Below are positions 11,233-22,413 of a stretch of 64,000 bases of DNA, one piece after another. The notes under the pieces are model-generated. The model made no database searches. It had not been told where the DNA came from and saw only the letters and a program-made list of their open reading frames with translations. The position numbers and the translations under genes are program-made. Location of the stretch: positions 50,012,290 to 50,076,289 of the forward strand of contig NC_065541.1 of NCBI RefSeq assembly GCF_932294415.1. Reading direction: 5' to 3'. The DNA is from Quercus robur (lineage: Eukaryota > Streptophyta > Magnoliopsida > Fagales > Fagaceae). Position 1 is the stretch's first letter. The number at the start of each line of letters is the position of its first letter.

Positions 11233-13792
11233 GTTGGCGTCTATGGGAAGAACTTATGTGATAGTAAAAACAATGGTCAACTATGGTAGGTTCAGGTTCA
11301 CACTAAGCAGAATCCATAGCATCTCAACGTGAAAATCCTTTTGCCAACCTTGAGCGTAGAAGTGATCAAGAGGGCAGCGTGCACGCTACGCATACAAGCA
11401 TGCTAATATCAAGCCTAAACCTGATATTAACAAGAACCAACTTAACTTTTACAAAACTTTTACCAAAAGCTTCCCTCTTACTTTTCATCCGTGTTTTTTT
11501 TTTTTTTTACTTAAATGATATAACTTTTCACTTGATATTCAAAGCATCTACATTGTACTCAAAGATTGACATAATCCACCAATTGTTCAAATTTGGAATT
11601 TCACATAATACATCTCTTAATACTTTAAGGTACACAACTTTCATTAGATCCTAAAATACACAATGCTACAAATCTAAACATCATATTGCTAATTTAGGAT
11701 CTATACATATCAAACTAAAATTAGCTCTTTCCAAACTCGACTAAGGCTCCCTCTGCTCCAAAATAAAACCTGCTGACTGAAAGAGTGGAAGGGGTGAGCT
11801 ACACAGCTCAGCAAAGGTAAGATATATGAGAATTTAATAAGGATGCATCTAAATCAGATCATTTTATTCTTTGAATATTCGAATAGGAGAACATCTTTTC
11901 ATGCATAGTATTTTATACTATTCATAATAATAGCTTATACGCTCTTCATAGAAAATAATTGTTCTCATTTTTTTTATCGGGTTCATATTACCAAAACCTT
12001 TCGAATTAAACTTCTTTCATTTCTTACAAAGTCGCCATATATATATATTCTCATTAAAAAATAATTATTTTAACTTAAATCAGATAATCGGCAACTTTGT
12101 ATTAAACTAGAAACATCTTGACCCAATAAGAAAATCTTTCTTTATAAACATTTTCCCGAAAAATATTATAACTTGTACTTTCATCAGAAACTTTATCTTT
12201 ATAGCACAATAGAACTTCAGAAACTTTTATCTTTGATGAACAACTTTTCTTTTCATTAGAAACTTCTTCTTGCCATGAGAGCTTTTACTTTTCACAATGC
12301 ATTTAAACAAAATAATTCTTTTATGATTAATAACACAACATAGTTGTTCATAAATAACTTATTGGTTAGCCCATATCTGATAAGTCTGTACTTATTTGGG
12401 AGGCTTCTAGCACCACGGTGCTAGGCATCTAGCTTTCCCCACAATGCCAGGTATTCCAAGGATTACATCATAATACATATCTTCCAACCATGGGGGTAGG
12501 TTGGCTTCCCCCACAAGTTGGCCGTAACCAACAAGGGGCGGGTACAGCAGAGCTAGTCCCACTTATAATGGCCAATCATATAACGTTTTCCATGGAAAAC
12601 TAGTAATTAACCCCTACTAGCAGAGTTCAAATCACCAGAGGACATAACTCGAAAACATTTCATACTTTATGTCATACTGAAATTTCTTATTTTGCATAAC
12701 ATTTCATAATAATAGCATTTCCATTCTTTTCATTAAACATCATGTTCGTGGAAATTCGTAATGGCATCAATATGCTTAAATCATATACATAGGGTTTCGA
12801 GAACTCAAGAACATATTTTTGTCAGAATAATGATTATATGCCATATCTCTAATCAAAAACCTTTTAATGCATAATATACTTTAAAATAACCTCATGACTT
12901 ACCAAATACCCATATAACTTATTCCTTACCTGAAAGCAGAGACTGAGAGCCTAAAGTCGAAGGAGCTTAGACTTGGATACTGGTAACACCTAAACCATAA
13001 ATCAAAACTTATTACTATCCATAATTTCCTTGTCATAGACTTATACATTCATCTCAAAGACTATTTCTTAGAATCAAGGGAATCCTAATCCCACCTCAAC
13101 AAGGTTCCCACAAACAAAAATACATTCATCAACAACAAGTACAAAATCCTAGAGAAACCAACATTCTTATATTAATCCCATATCTCTAGAAGAGCTAACT
13201 TTGTTTCAAAAGGTGCTTGGAGGTTAGAGCAATAATGCATGCATAAATATAAAATCCTTTAAGCATAGTCATGTAACTATATAGATTCATATGGTAACAT
13301 ACAACACGTCGGACAAAACAACTTCATAAATACAAATGTCTCATGGTTTAGAAACCCTCCTTTGAGTACTAAACCTCAAAACAAGTTACACAAAAATTAA
13401 TCTATGATTGAGACATACCAAAAGATAAGCATATTAAATTATAACTCAAAACATTCATCCTAACTTTGGAATTAAATCCTCAAAGTTAGGCATGTCCCTT
13501 ACTGTTCACTGTTTTATTCCAGCAGTGTATGCCTCATTTGTAAAATACAAATGGGCTGTTCAAGCACATCCAATTGTCATGAAATTTTACAAAACAACTC
13601 TCCTATATGTCTAGTATATACCATAAAAATTTCGGAGTCAAATCATAAACCCATGATTTATTAAAAATCATACAAGAAAACGTATTCAAATCTGTCCTGA
13701 CAGAATTTCATGCAACTTGGAAATTAAACCATTATTTTATATTCATCCAAATTCTGTGAGACCACTTCCATAACAACCATGTGTGTCTTAGA

Positions 13793-14059
13793 TAGGCCTG
13801 TCCACGGGTCGGTTCGGGTCGGGTTTGTGCCCAACCCGGAACCGACCTGACCAGATCGGATGGTCGGAATTTCAGATCTCGGTTCGGTCGGGTTTCTTCG
13901 GGTTTTGGAGAGAAAACCCACCAACCGACCCGCCGTTTTCGGGTTCTAGAGGCCGAGATCCGCCGCCGACCGTCACCGGCGTCGGGTCGGACGGTTGTCG
14001 GGCCGGATCGGACGGGTTTGGGCGGGTTGGTCGGATCACGGTTTTGTTGGACACCCCTA
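13793..14059. mobile_element. hAT-type MITE, GC-rich, inside E
   Basis: A 267-bp element with ends TAGGCCTGTCCAC and GTTGGACACCCCTA (imperfect inverted repeats). It is flanked by a perfect 8-bp duplication gtcttaga at 13785-13792 and 14060-14067, the hAT signature. The interior is rich in CGGGT/ACCCG repeats and stands out as a GC-rich island in AT-rich DNA. Reading frames within it are by-products of that composition. Confidence 0.92.
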
Positions 14060-14386
14060 GTCTTAGAGTTCATAAAAACTACTCCTAGCATCCTAATTCA
14101 CAGAATATGATTTAATACATATTTTTCTTGTTGTAAACATCAAATCTGTCACAGAAACAGCTTCAGTACATATTCTTACAAAGTCATCAACAAATAGCAA
14201 TAGACCTAATTTCATTTGGGTATTTTTATACCTATATTAAACATACTAAAATATGTTATTAAACATTCAATAAACCATAATATTATCAAACCTTCAAATC
14301 ACTAAAACAGAATCATAATTCAGCCCATAAAATCAGGATAGAGGTTAAAGAAGTAGAAATAAATAAGTGAAGTTTTGATTACTTAC

Positions 14387-15260
14387 TGTTAGGTTCTAAA
14401 GACTTAGGTATTTATGTATTTAGAACTCTAATATGTATTGTTAACAAACCATGATCAAAACAATGTGTTTAGAAGTGTTTTAGTCTTGCTCAAAGTTGTG
14501 CATTTATGTAAAGTTGGAATCGAGCTAATGCAGAAAAGTTTTATGCATTTCGGCCTGGCTTGATCGATCGAAGCTTAGGCTCGATTGATCGAAGCTTAGG
14601 CTCGATCGATCGAAGCTCGGGCAGAATTTTTTTTCTGTAGATTTTCCAACTCAGCCCTAGTTGTTTTAAAACGTTTTAGGGTTTTCTAATTTGTCCTAAA
14701 TATAAAAGGCAAACCCTAGTCACGTTTTAGTGTTGCTCATATTGCGGTTTGTATAAATCTCTTGTGAGATCTAGAGGAGCTTTCCTTTACATAAACTTAA
14801 GGTTTTCAAGGAGAAGATTTATCTACACCTTGATGATCAACTCGGTTGCTGCCATTGAAGTTTAAAGAAAACACAAGCGGGTGTGCTTGTATCTGGTAGT
14901 GAATCCAAGAAAGAAGGAGTTCATGGATTCGGAGCTTGCACGTGGTCGTGTCAGTAAGTTCTACTGGTTGGTAGCAATAAGAAGTCGAGCGTGGGGGCTT
15001 GTAAGTCTTATTGTATGAGCTTCGATTCTTTCAAGATAGTGGATTTAAGTTTACCTTGAGGATAGCTAGGTCAAATCCTCCCCAGGTTTTTACCGGTTTG
15101 GTTTCCTGGGTGATCATATCTTGTGTTATTTATCTTTCCGCTGCTTTGCATGATATGATCTTTATGATTGTGATAACCTAGATTTATTAAATTGGACTAA
15201 GTAACAACTTGGCTAATTACCTAGGTTAAATCAATTGTGTTTTAAGGGGTCTAAAAACCA
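14387..15260 (+). repeat. Element F, 5' LTR
   Basis: 874 bp, TGTTAGG...AAAACCA. At about 14560-14625 it carries three copies of a roughly 20-bp unit built on gatcgatcgaagct, where the 3' LTR has one. Two extra units account for the 41-bp length difference between the LTRs. Confidence 0.9.
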
Positions 15261-15321
15261 TCAAGTGGTACCAGAGCGGGTTGCTCTTTTGTTATTGATC
15301 TTTTGATCACTAAGCTGATCC

Positions 15322-17004
15322 TTGACCCCTATTGTCATGGAACACGGACACTCTCTAGTTATTCCTCCTCACTTTGATGGGAATAATTATGCTTATTGGA
15401 AAGTAAGGATGAAAGCATTCCTGAAATCTATTGATGAGAGAGTGTGGAACTCCATTGAATACGGAAGGGAGAAGCCCACTACTCTTGTTAGTGAGTGGGA
15501 AACTTCTCAAAAGGAAGCAGTTGTGTTTAATAGCAAGGTTATGAATGCTATCTTTAACGCTGTTTCTATGGAGGAATTTAAGAGAATCTCTAATGTTGAG
15601 GTTGCTCATACTGCTTGGAATATCCTCTAGACTGTGCATGAAGGCACAAAGGCTGTCAAAATCAATAAATTATAGCAATTGACTTCTAAATTTAAAAGCA
15701 TCAGGATGTCTGATGAAGAATCTTTTGATGAATTCTATGCTAAATTGAATGACATTGTTAATTCTGCTTTTAACTTGGGTGAAATCTGTGATCAACCTAA
15801 AATTGTTAGGAAGATTCTTAGATCTTTAACTGAAAACTTTAGGCCCAAGGTGACTGTCATTATTGAAAGCAAGGATGTGGACTCCATCCCTGTTGATGAA
15901 CTTGTAGGATCTCTTCAATCTTATGAGTTGGATCTCCCCAAAACTACCAAATCCAAATCAATGGCTCTTAAGTCAGTTGATGATGTTGAAGGTGGTGGAT
16001 TTGATGATGAGCTCTCTGCTACAGAGATTGCTTACCTTGCCAAGAATTTTAGAAACTTTCTCAGGAATAGTAACAGAAAGGCAAGAGGCACGAACACTGC
16101 TGAACCTAGAAACTTTAGGAAGCATGATCCCACTAAGGTTAACAATAATGATAAACCTAGAGAAAAAGTAGGTCAATCTTCTAATAATTCTTTGGGTTCT
16201 CAGTGTTTTGGATGTCAAGGGTATAGTCACATGAAATCTGAATGTCCTACCTATTTGAAGTCTAAGGGTAAGGCTATGGCTGTAACCCTTAGTGATGGTG
16301 AAGTTTCAGATAATGAGTCTGATTGTGATGAGGATGGAAACTTCATTACTTTCACTGCTATTGCTGTAGTCAATGAGAGCATATCTGTTAAAGAGAATCC
16401 TTTTGATGGGGAACTCTCTGAGGATGCAGATCTTCAAGAGGCCTATAATAAACTTTGCAAAGTTTCTGCAAAGGATGCTATGAATGTTGAACTTGGCCTG
16501 AAGAAAATTGAATCTCTTGAGCTTGATAAGAAGAATTTGCTTGTAAAACTGTTTGATGCTATTGAACTTTTGAACAATGTGAAAACTGAGAATATGCTTT
16601 TACTTGATAAAGTTAAATCTTTGGAACTTGATTTATCGGTTGCTAGATCTGCTAGTTCTAAATTTGATCAAATGTTGAGTGTTCAAAAGTCTCCTTCTGA
16701 CAAATCCAGTTTAGGTTATGTTGAAAGCATCTCTGTGTTTGCTCCCCATTCCACAAACTTTGTCCCTTCATCTTCTTCTGAACCTTCTGTGAGTGAGATA
16801 GTGAGTGAAACTGTCAAACCCCCTGTGAGTGAGGTTGTCAAACCCATAGAAGTTTCATCATCTAGGAAGATTAGGGTTGATCTGAAAGAGTCTAAGTCTC
16901 AGAAGCCTACCCTATCTAAGGACAAGACATATGATAAGCCTGCATGGGTTTGTCACTTTTGTGGAAAGTCTAGACACATACGTCCTAATTGTTACAAGCT
17001 GTAA
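15322..17004 (+). pseudogene. Element F gag (copia type, two zinc knuckles)
   Basis: The N-terminal part shows the copia Gag pattern (PPHFDGNNYAYWKVRMKAFL near 15362-15421). The middle is the capsid-like region. A first CCHC knuckle (C-F-G-C...H...C) lies at about 16204-16245 and a second (CHFCGKSRHIRPNCYKL) at 16951-17001, before a Lys/Glu-rich coiled-coil-like stretch ends. The knuckle pair and the IRPNCYKL string are typical of Sirevirus-like copia Gag. Fossil copy, interrupted. Confidence 0.8.
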
Positions 17005-19182
17005 GCTGCAAAGAGAGCAAACAAACCAAAAGTACCTGTACCTCAAGCACAAGATCCTATGGTACTTATTGGTGAATTGGTAAAGGCTTTAAACCTTTAT
17101 TCCAATCCTGGAGTTGGTAATCATTCCCATGTGAATAAGAACTCCAATGTTCATGGTGCATCTAAAAGGTTTTGGATGCAAAAGACTCGAACTAACTGAG
17201 TCTTTTTGACATGGTCCTTGTGCTTCATTGCTCTACCCTTTGTGACATTTGTTCTTTGGTTTTGTTTTTTGTTTTCTAGGATTTTCATTGCATAACATTC
17301 ATGCATTTCATTCTAGGTGTTTTTTTTAATAAAAAAAATGAAAATAAAATGGAAGAAAAAGGAAGCAAATTGTGTTTTGTACTATTCTTCTTGGTTTTTG
17401 AAGAACAAGTTTGGTCAATTTATTTTCACATAACATGTCGTTTGTACCTTGTTTAGCTTTGATGAGCTTACTTATTGCGCTTTACTAGTTGAAGTTTTGT
17501 AGTGCATGTTGTGTGGGAAAGATGTTTATGGTTTTTGATTACTCTGTCTTAATCTTGAAGTCACATGTTTTTGACTGTCAGACTTGAACTTTTAGAGAAA
17601 GGCATAAATAACCATCTTACCACTGTTCACTAGCCAATCATGAACACCTTAGTGCATATCATAAGATTTTGTGCTCGAGAAAGTGTAGCACATGCACAAA
17701 AAGAACACAAGGTGAAACCTCAGTTTAAATTGCTTAATACTTAAAATTGGTGTGTATATTATGAGACATAATTTCAAGAAACTTACATGATTGCAAGCTT
17801 ATGATCTAGGAGATGTGGGAGTTATATGATGTAACTCTTTAGGTGATAGTCTCTTTTAAATTCTTTGTGATGAATTTTGTAGACTTTGTGATTGATTGCT
17901 ATTCACATATCACCTCACATGTATCTCAAGTTTTTGCTAGTTGCACACACTACACGAGTTACTCTTTGCTAAACTTTGTACATGTTATTGTGTGTGTTTA
18001 TGGTCTGACCAACCAAGTTTTGCAAATACTTTGAATTTTGTGCAAAATTAATTTGATGCTTGAAAATTTGTGAAGAATGCAAGAAGTTTTAACTTTGGGA
18101 ATTTTGGGCTTAAATTCTTGTTTTTGAAAATCACATCATCACATACTCATGCATTTTATTCTTTAATTTCCATGTTGTGAGTTGTTTCTGAATTTTTTTC
18201 AAAAAACTGAGTTTTTTCTTCAAATTTAGTGAGCCTCTGCCCATTTCGATCGATCCATTCTATTTTTCGATCAATCGAAATTTTTTAAATATGTTTGAGA
18301 GAGCCTCTGACTATTTCGATCGATCGAATTTTTTTAAAATTGCTTTGTTAAAGTCTCTGTCTGTTTCGATCGATTGAGGTTGTTTTTCGATCGATCGAAA
18401 CTCGTGAATCAAGTTTTTTTTAAAAGTCAGATTGGACTGTTTCAAACTTACTTTTTCAAACTTTTTCAAACTTTCCTCTCTCTCTCCGACTTGGCTAGGC
18501 TCTACTAAGGATTTTTTGTCGTTTTCGACCAAATTTTTTGCTATGTTTTTGTCTCCCAAGGCCGGTAAGACACTTATACCATTCCTTTTGCATTTATTTT
18601 CATGTTTTCATGCATAAACTCTTGCATTTTAAGGGAATTTTCAGAACTATTCATTTTTGGGTTTTTTGTTGAATCAATCCTCTTTTTCTGAAATTGATCA
18701 TTGGGTTTTGCTTCTATATTGTTATATTCATGATATATGTTGGTTAATTTGGAGATTTGGAGATTTGTGAAAAATTGAAAATTCTAGGGTTTGTAATTGA
18801 TCCGAATTGGGAATTTTGTTCAAATTGGGTTAAATTGATGAAATTGGCTTGTTCAATTGATGTAATTGGTCATTATTTTCTGAAATCTATCTTGTAAAAT
18901 GATCAATTAGTCAATATCTTTCAAATTGATCAAGTGGTTTTCCAAATTTTGGGGTTTTTGTGTTAATACCTCTATGTTCAAGCCAATTTTGTGAATTTGA
19001 ACTTATTTGGACTTAATTGCACTGCATTAGGACATGCATCATGCCATTTAAATTGTTCATGCATCATATAGATTTTGTTCTATATTTTTTTATGTGCTAA
19101 CTTGCAGTCTGCCCTTGGTATTTTTTTTGTTTTTGTTTTTTTTTGTTCCTTTGCTTTGTGTTTTGGTCCTTATCCTAGCACC
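17005..19182 (+). other. Element F internal non-coding spacer
   Basis: About 2.2 kb where an autonomous element would carry pol, but no protease, integrase, RT or RNase H motif is seen. It is T-rich and has further tcgatcgatcga-type palindromes at about 18246-18405, the same motif as in the LTRs. A splice-acceptor-like 'gtgctaacttgcag' lies at about 19093-19106, shortly before the second ORF. Confidence 0.6.
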
Positions 19183-20261
19183 ATGCCTAGGAAAACTAGA
19201 GCCCATAGGACCCTTACCACTTCCTCTGAGTCTCCCTCTAGGAGTGAGGTGTTTAGGAAGGATAAGAGCAGAGAGGCCTTTGAGACTTTGAACAGTAAGC
19301 GTAAGATTTGGGCTGAGCGTGCTGTGGTTTTAGATGAGATTATTCCGGCCATTAGGGCTAACTTTGAGTTTAGAGGTTGGTTGCCTCTCTTAGAGATAGA
19401 TCATCCACCCCCGACCACCCTGATTAGAGAGTTCTTCTCGAACCTCTCTTGCCATGTCTATGATTCCAACACCCTTGTTAGGAGTTGGATACGAGGTGTC
19501 GAGTTCACCATTACCCCTCGGGTAGTGGCTGAGGCTTTTGGGGTTCCGGTTGTTCGAGAGTCTGACTATCCCTATGATGAGTCGCCCTCCTTAGATGTTG
19601 TCATGTCATACATCACTGGGTCATCTATCCAGTGGAGTTCTGATCCTCGGATCACATCCGCTGAGCTTACCAAGACTGCCAATCTTTTCTTTAGGATAGC
19701 GTGTCATTCGTTGTGGCCTATTTCTCATTTCCACACCATCCCTCTAGAGCGATGTGGGTTTTTGTATGCTTTTTTTTTCTGGTTTGTTGATTAGTTTCCC
19801 TCATTCTGTTCCTTCGTTCTTTGAACGAGGTTCGTAGGAGTTCTGCCGTAGGGCATGCGTTTATTCATCCTATTTTCATTCATAGGATTTTGCTCATTTT
19901 AGGTCTAGATGGTTTCCTGTCTGGTGAGCCTGTTCATGTCGTTGCTCCCATAGGTGCCACCTTTCTTAGACAAAGGGCTGCTCACATGCGAGCTGTTCCT
20001 TCGCGTCCTAGGGGTGCGTCATCTAGTGCTGTTCCCCCTCCTCCCTCTTCTATAGGTGCTGATGATGCTGAGACATCTGGTGCTGCTGTTGCTGGTACTA
20101 ATGTTCCTCCACCGACTACTTCGGATGATTCAGACATTCGACGTACGTTGGATCATGTCTTGGCCGTTCAGGCGGCTCATGGACAGATTTTGGTGGACGT
20201 GCTCAATGAGATCCGTGCCTTGCGTGCGGAGTTGGCACAGTTTAGACCACCTCCCTTTTGA
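19183..20261 (+). pseudogene. Element F second ORF, plant transposon-protein-like
   Basis: The product begins MPRKTRAH. It contains a block RGWLPLLEI...LIREFFSNL...RSWIRGVEFTITP at about 19372-19515 that resembles the domain annotated as 'putative plant transposon protein' near retroelements. It ends in a Pro/Ser/Ala-rich linker and a short coiled-coil-like tail (DVLNEIRALRAELAQF). Its role in the element is unknown. The same architecture is seen in element C (36657-37670). Fossil copy, interrupted once or twice. Confidence 0.65.
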
Positions 20262-20797
20262 TGATGGAGTTTGTTTGCCCTTTGGCATTCCATCACAAAA
20301 AGGGGGAGTATTTGTATATTTGTAGAGTTTTTGTTTTCAGGGGGAGAGTATTTCTTTGGTTGGAGCTTGTGGAGTTTAGATTGTATCTAGGTGCTTCACA
20401 TTATATTTTACCTTTTTAGCTCTTGTCATGTTTTTGATGGGATATTCATGTTAGGGGGAGTGTTGTTTTTTTTGGTTCCTTATATGTTTCTTGTTTCAAA
20501 CTTTTATTGATTTATATTTATGAGTTATTCATTGATATATGTCTTTATTGTATGTTGTTTGAAATCAAGAATTTAATTTATTTACTTGTATTTTTTCCAC
20601 ACATGCGGTTATGTATTTTGTTTAGTGTTTTAGGAAATATACAGGTTGATTCAATTGAGCTGCTGTTTACACTTGCAACTGATGGATAGTAGTTAGGATT
20701 GAATTTATTTTATGAGCATTATTTGTGTAAAGGGCTTTTATTTTGTAAACTTTGAGCTTCTAGTTGTGTTTTGTCACGAACTACCAAAGGGGGAGTT
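20262..20797 (+). other. Element F 3' untranslated region
   Basis: T-rich sequence with several 'agggggag' purine blocks (about 20299, 20340, 20454 and 20788). The last is the likely polypurine tract next to the 3' LTR. Confidence 0.55.
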
Positions 20798-21630
20798 TGT
20801 TAGGTTCTAAAGACTTAGGTATTTATGTATTTAGAACTCTAATATGTATTGTTGGCAAACCATGATCAAAACAATGTGTTTAGAAGTGTTTTAGTCTTGC
20901 TCAAAGTTGTGCATTTTTGTAAAGTTGGAATCGAACTAATGCAGAAAAGTTTTATGCATTTCGGCCTAGCTCGATCGATCGAAGCTTGGGCAGAATGTTT
21001 TTTTCTGCAAATTTTCCAACTCAGCCTTAGTTGTTTTAAAATGTTTTAGGGTTTTATAATTTGTCCTAAGTATAAAAGGAAAACCTTAGCCACATTTTAG
21101 TGTTGCTCATATTGCGGTTTGTGTAAATCTCTTGTGAGATCTAGAGGAACTTTCCTTTACACAAACTTAGGGTTTTCAAGGAGAAGATTTATCTACACCT
21201 TGATAATCAACTCAGTTGCTGCCATTGAAGTTTAAAGAAAACACAAGCGGGTGTGCTTGTATCTGGTGGTGAATCCAAGAAAGAAGGAGTCCGTGGATTC
21301 GGAGCTTGCACGTGGTCGTGTCAGTAAGTTCTACCGGTTGGTAGCAATAAGAAGTCAAGCGTAGGGGCTTGTAAATCTTATTGTATGAACTTCGATTCTT
21401 TCAAGATAGTGGATTCAAGTTTACCTTGAGGATAGCTAGGTCAAATCCTCCCCAGGTTTTTACTGGTTTGGTTTCCTGGGTGATCATATCTTGTATTACT
21501 TATCTTTTCCCTGCTTTGCATGATATGATCTTTGTGATTGTGATAACCTAGATTTATTAAATTGGACTAAGTAATAACTTGGCTAATTACCTAGGTTAAA
21601 TCAATTATGTTTTAAGGGGTCTAAAAACCA
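20798..21630 (+). repeat. Element F, 3' LTR
   Basis: 833 bp, aligning with 14387-15260 apart from scattered substitutions and two fewer gatcgatcgaagct units. Its end AAAACCA is followed by ttacttac. Confidence 0.9.
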
Positions 21631-22038
21631 TTACTTACCCCCAACAATTTAAAGCTGAAATTTTAGTGTTAACCCTTTAATTTCTTCTTTAGAGAGGGAT
21701 ATTTTGTTTTGGTGAGAGAGGGAGGGCTGCCATGTAAGAACAAAGGAAGAAGAGAGAAAGAAGAGCAAAGAAAGAGGAATAGAGAAAGAAGTAAAGGAGC
21801 TGGACTTTCTTGTCTGGTGCAGCCAAGAAGATTAGATATGGGAGAAGACTTTTGGGGCAGCAAAATCAGATAAGGAGAGTGGAAAATTTGGGGTGGATAC
21901 TTGTATGGCTAGAGAAAGAAAAATCACACCCACTTTTCAACTTTCTTGCATTCACACTCAAACTTTCCTACAAAAATAATTTCTTGCATTCACACTCACC
22001 CTTTTCTACAAAAATAATATCACTTCACATATACATAC

Positions 22039-22074
<36 letters not shown>

Positions 22075-22159
22075 CCTTACCTTTATAAAGTTATATCCAT
22101 CACATTAAAAGAGCATATATGTTCTATAATATTTCATGCATCATATATGGTTAAAACAC

Positions 22160-22190
<31 letters not shown>

Positions 22191-22413
22191 TATCTCATAA
22201 CTTAACCACTTAATATAGTTTTGCACATACTAAGTATATATTTATAATACAAATAGCCATTTCAATTATTTATAATCTTTACAATTCTTATTCAATGACA
22301 TTATAAAATAATATGTTTATTAAATACTTTGTAAGTAAGTGGCTTAAAATATTAATAATACTTAACCACTTAAACACATAGTTTAATTATAAAAATTGGG
22401 TCGGGGTGTTACA

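Larger units (their letters stand above)
14387..21630 (+). mobile_element. Element F: copia-like (Sirevirus-like) pol-less retrotransposon (fossil)
   Basis: A 7.2-kb element with LTRs at 14387-15260 and 20798-21630, a tRNA-Met-type primer-binding site just after the 5' LTR (TGGTACCAGAGC, from 15266) and a purine tract (aaagggggag) before the 3' LTR. The flanks share the string attacttac; the ttac repeat makes the exact 4-5-bp target duplication ambiguous. Between the LTRs are gag (15322-17004), about 2 kb of non-coding DNA and a second ORF (19183-20261). No protease, integrase or RT is recognisable, so it would depend on a relative for those. A few breaks are present. The LTRs are roughly 95-97 % alike by eye, so it is the younger insertion in this nest. 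Confidence 0.87.
11370..22413 (-). mobile_element. Element E: non-coding LTR-type repeat inserted in A, itself split by F
   Basis: On the minus strand the sequence starts TGTAACACCCCGACCC at 22413, a start seen in many plant LTR-type repeats. It runs 22413-21631, then resumes 14386 to about 11370 on the other side of element F. The element A pol sequence begins directly at 22414. I see no protein domain. The minus strand shows exon/intron-like strings (ctttcag and gtaagg around 11780 and 12935), a palindrome in 'ctagcaccacggtgctag', and (TA)n runs at 22050-22075 and 22164-22191. The left edge is uncertain and no target duplication was found, so the copy is probably incomplete and the family name is open. 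Confidence 0.5.

Noticed and set aside
13724-14091. Arg/Pro-rich frames on both strands
   Set aside because: They arise from the CGGGT repeats of the hAT MITE (13793-14059).
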